Positions 5,601 through 5,692 of a stretch of 5,692 nt of DNA are shown in pieces; within the stretch, counting starts at the first letter, position 1; every line of letters starts with the position of its first letter. The notes below the pieces were generated by a model. That model saw nothing but the letters and a program-made list of their open reading frames with translations, was not told the origin of the DNA and searched no databases. The DNA is taken from assembly GCA_039715055.1 (NCBI GenBank), contig JBDLID010000171.1, positions 1 to 5,692 of the forward strand, in the 5' to 3' direction. The stretch is from JBDLID01 sp039715055. Lineage in GTDB: Bacteria; Desulfobacterota; Desulfobulbia; Desulfobulbales; Desulfocapsaceae. Both the position numbers and the translations under genes were made by a program.

Positions 5601-5692
5601 AATGTTGAGTTGTCTTTTTTAACCCTTGAGGCTCTGCGGGTCCTGGGTGACGGGTCGCCGCCCCTGGAGTCCTCGCTACAGCAGTACTGTCT
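2649..5692 (+). CDS. Large HEAT-like repeat protein with cyclic-nucleotide-binding-like domain, 3' end outside window
   Basis: The frame stays open for 1014 codons and runs off the window. ATG 2649 has GGGA about 6 bases upstream, and an in-frame TGA at 2583 limits earlier starts. In order: an N-terminal domain (about 1-130) with NGAVSGLRLYPNKPP (18-32), resembling the 'LYPPGHP' module seen at the front of deltaproteobacterial HEAT-type proteins; an alpha-helical region (about 160-380); a HEAT-like solenoid, clearest at about 595-690 (DLRVQRETISTLFKIGG at 625); a coiled coil (about 733-771); an acidic Glu/Pro/Lys linker (about 772-813); more helices (about 814-895); and a cNMP-binding beta-roll from about 901. 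Its cassette, GGETFFNASVWTIDAA (966-981), lacks the usual Arg and Thr/Ser, with Trp and Asp there instead, so ordinary cAMP/cGMP binding is doubtful. No signal peptide or membrane segment is seen, so it is probably a cytoplasmic scaffold. Function is unknown. Confidence 0.85.
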   Translation, partial: MVISIQQQRGLEVLKYLNGAVSGLRLYPNKPPQVVGAIDKALEEIKRYLGEFRALHFGLQDGVPTCCGDTLDHKTRERLELFTFFDHLHNLGLNNLVIVSDIDTLTFNSVLSVFTATPDQVKKNGGGQEFVKKKGIARLFPKRYVEEELTEAESEGEVDAMFQAITKLGVRKEYVLYLLGKTDNSKIANALKNLLKEPAKGADIASAAICSLMQALQKKDIYISSPLFTSGLERFSAFLPEEHHAVVMAKSAEFLAVNLDPHALTFLFCQDFSGPLAGDLYNSLLRFIPNDSFDKLIHLLQEKRSQRESGTDANQAQFQALDQACERVMNSTRGKQYQALANTKDLMSQNEQQRQHTRVQSGITALSQGRLESLKNEEVLRHLPGTVENLLERSKDGAAAAIIENIVLAVKNDDPALRKSGALGLGLVGERLVELDQWSWVIKLTPILMVWLRESNEANAAYERSVWILQEVMSYSWQHDEKGRAEQILNLFYYIRSGELEKPPKIRALIGRIQDKSVDLSVLRSYLRECFGKPVDELKCHMIIMQGPVAARFLVDTLLESESRSNRIRLIKLLSMVGSTLPPVIMERLPNRMPWFGKRNLIRLLGETGSEEYAEEVTGYLTHDDLRVQRETISTLFKIGGSQKKELLLSALEKSGEKFKPLIVQLLESVSDKEVSEALLELFKDIKYFSDDIQGELLINICKTLGASGSRKGIRLLNELSSSKEYGKSTGERRSIRQSAEEAIESIESTIRRQRLQEAEDKVKEWESTAQVSEKSGGEETENKPAPPETKEASETQEADKTGEAGDGEFEPVTNFAEERQVYELLRNDKESAAKLHLLDLIGDSVKAQRFDDAEGLRKRLIEIDSTALTEIIKAAEMIEEGMSKGVDKNYLATWSNLYDLLSTSEFNTLYYSLEQKKYESEELVVERGASQYRLFFINKGRIKLYFSTEDEDVLVKTLGPGEILGGETFFNASVWTIDAAAMGNVELSFLTLEALRVLGDGSPPLESSLQQYC
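2682..2699. repeat. Perfect 18-bp palindrome in the first codons of the large gene
   Basis: GAGGTACTTAAGTACCTC is identical to its reverse complement over all 18 bases. It covers codons 12-17 (Glu-Val-Leu-Lys-Tyr-Leu). As DNA it could be a dimeric regulator site about 65 bp downstream of the candidate transcription start. As RNA it forms a 7-bp stem with a UUAA loop shortly after the start codon. A chance origin is possible. Confidence 0.6.

Noticed and set aside
3142..5602. Many minus-strand frames of 60-170 codons opposite the large gene
   Set aside because: They are shadows of one continuous plus-strand coding frame, with low-complexity translations and no recognisable domains.

Overview
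This looks like ordinary bacterial chromosome, most likely from a Desulfobacterota (deltaproteobacterial, sulfate-reducer-like) genome. The lineage is inferred from the tail of an NrfD/PsrC-type membrane quinone-interacting subunit, a MerR-type regulator carrying a CWE...C...C cysteine motif, and a long HEAT-like protein joined to a cyclic-nucleotide-binding fold. There are no transposases, CRISPR repeats, tRNAs or rRNAs, and no sign of recent transfer.

Layout. 1-166: C-terminal end of an NrfD-family membrane protein, followed directly by a strong intrinsic terminator (174-208). 240-689 (+): a 149-aa MerR-family regulator. 690-859: convergent gap with a long hairpin (736-780), a probable shared terminator. 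860-1318 (-): a 152-aa stand-alone cyclic-nucleotide-binding protein with a coiled-coil tail and no DNA-binding domain. 1319-1625: divergent intergenic region with inverted repeats. 1626-2240 (+): maf, a YhdE-type nucleotide pyrophosphatase. 2241-2648: about 400 bases without a convincing gene, holding a poly-A/poly-T tract, a dyad, recurrent GCCTGT/ACAGGC motifs and a candidate promoter. 2649-5692 (+): one open frame of more than 1014 codons that runs off the window. It starts with an N-terminal 'LYP..P' domain, continues with a helical HEAT-like solenoid, coiled coil and acidic linker, and ends in a cyclic-nucleotide-binding-like domain whose phosphate-binding cassette looks degenerate.

How the genes may relate. 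Two proteins with cyclic-nucleotide-binding folds lie about 1.3 kb apart around maf: a small one with an intact cassette and a very large one with an apparently broken cassette. A shared signalling role is possible but is only inference from proximity. The most unusual items are the architecture of the large protein, a perfect 18-bp palindrome in its first codons, the cysteine cluster in the MerR protein, and the terminator placed only 31 bases before the merR-like start codon. I see no clear evidence for a wholly new system in this window.
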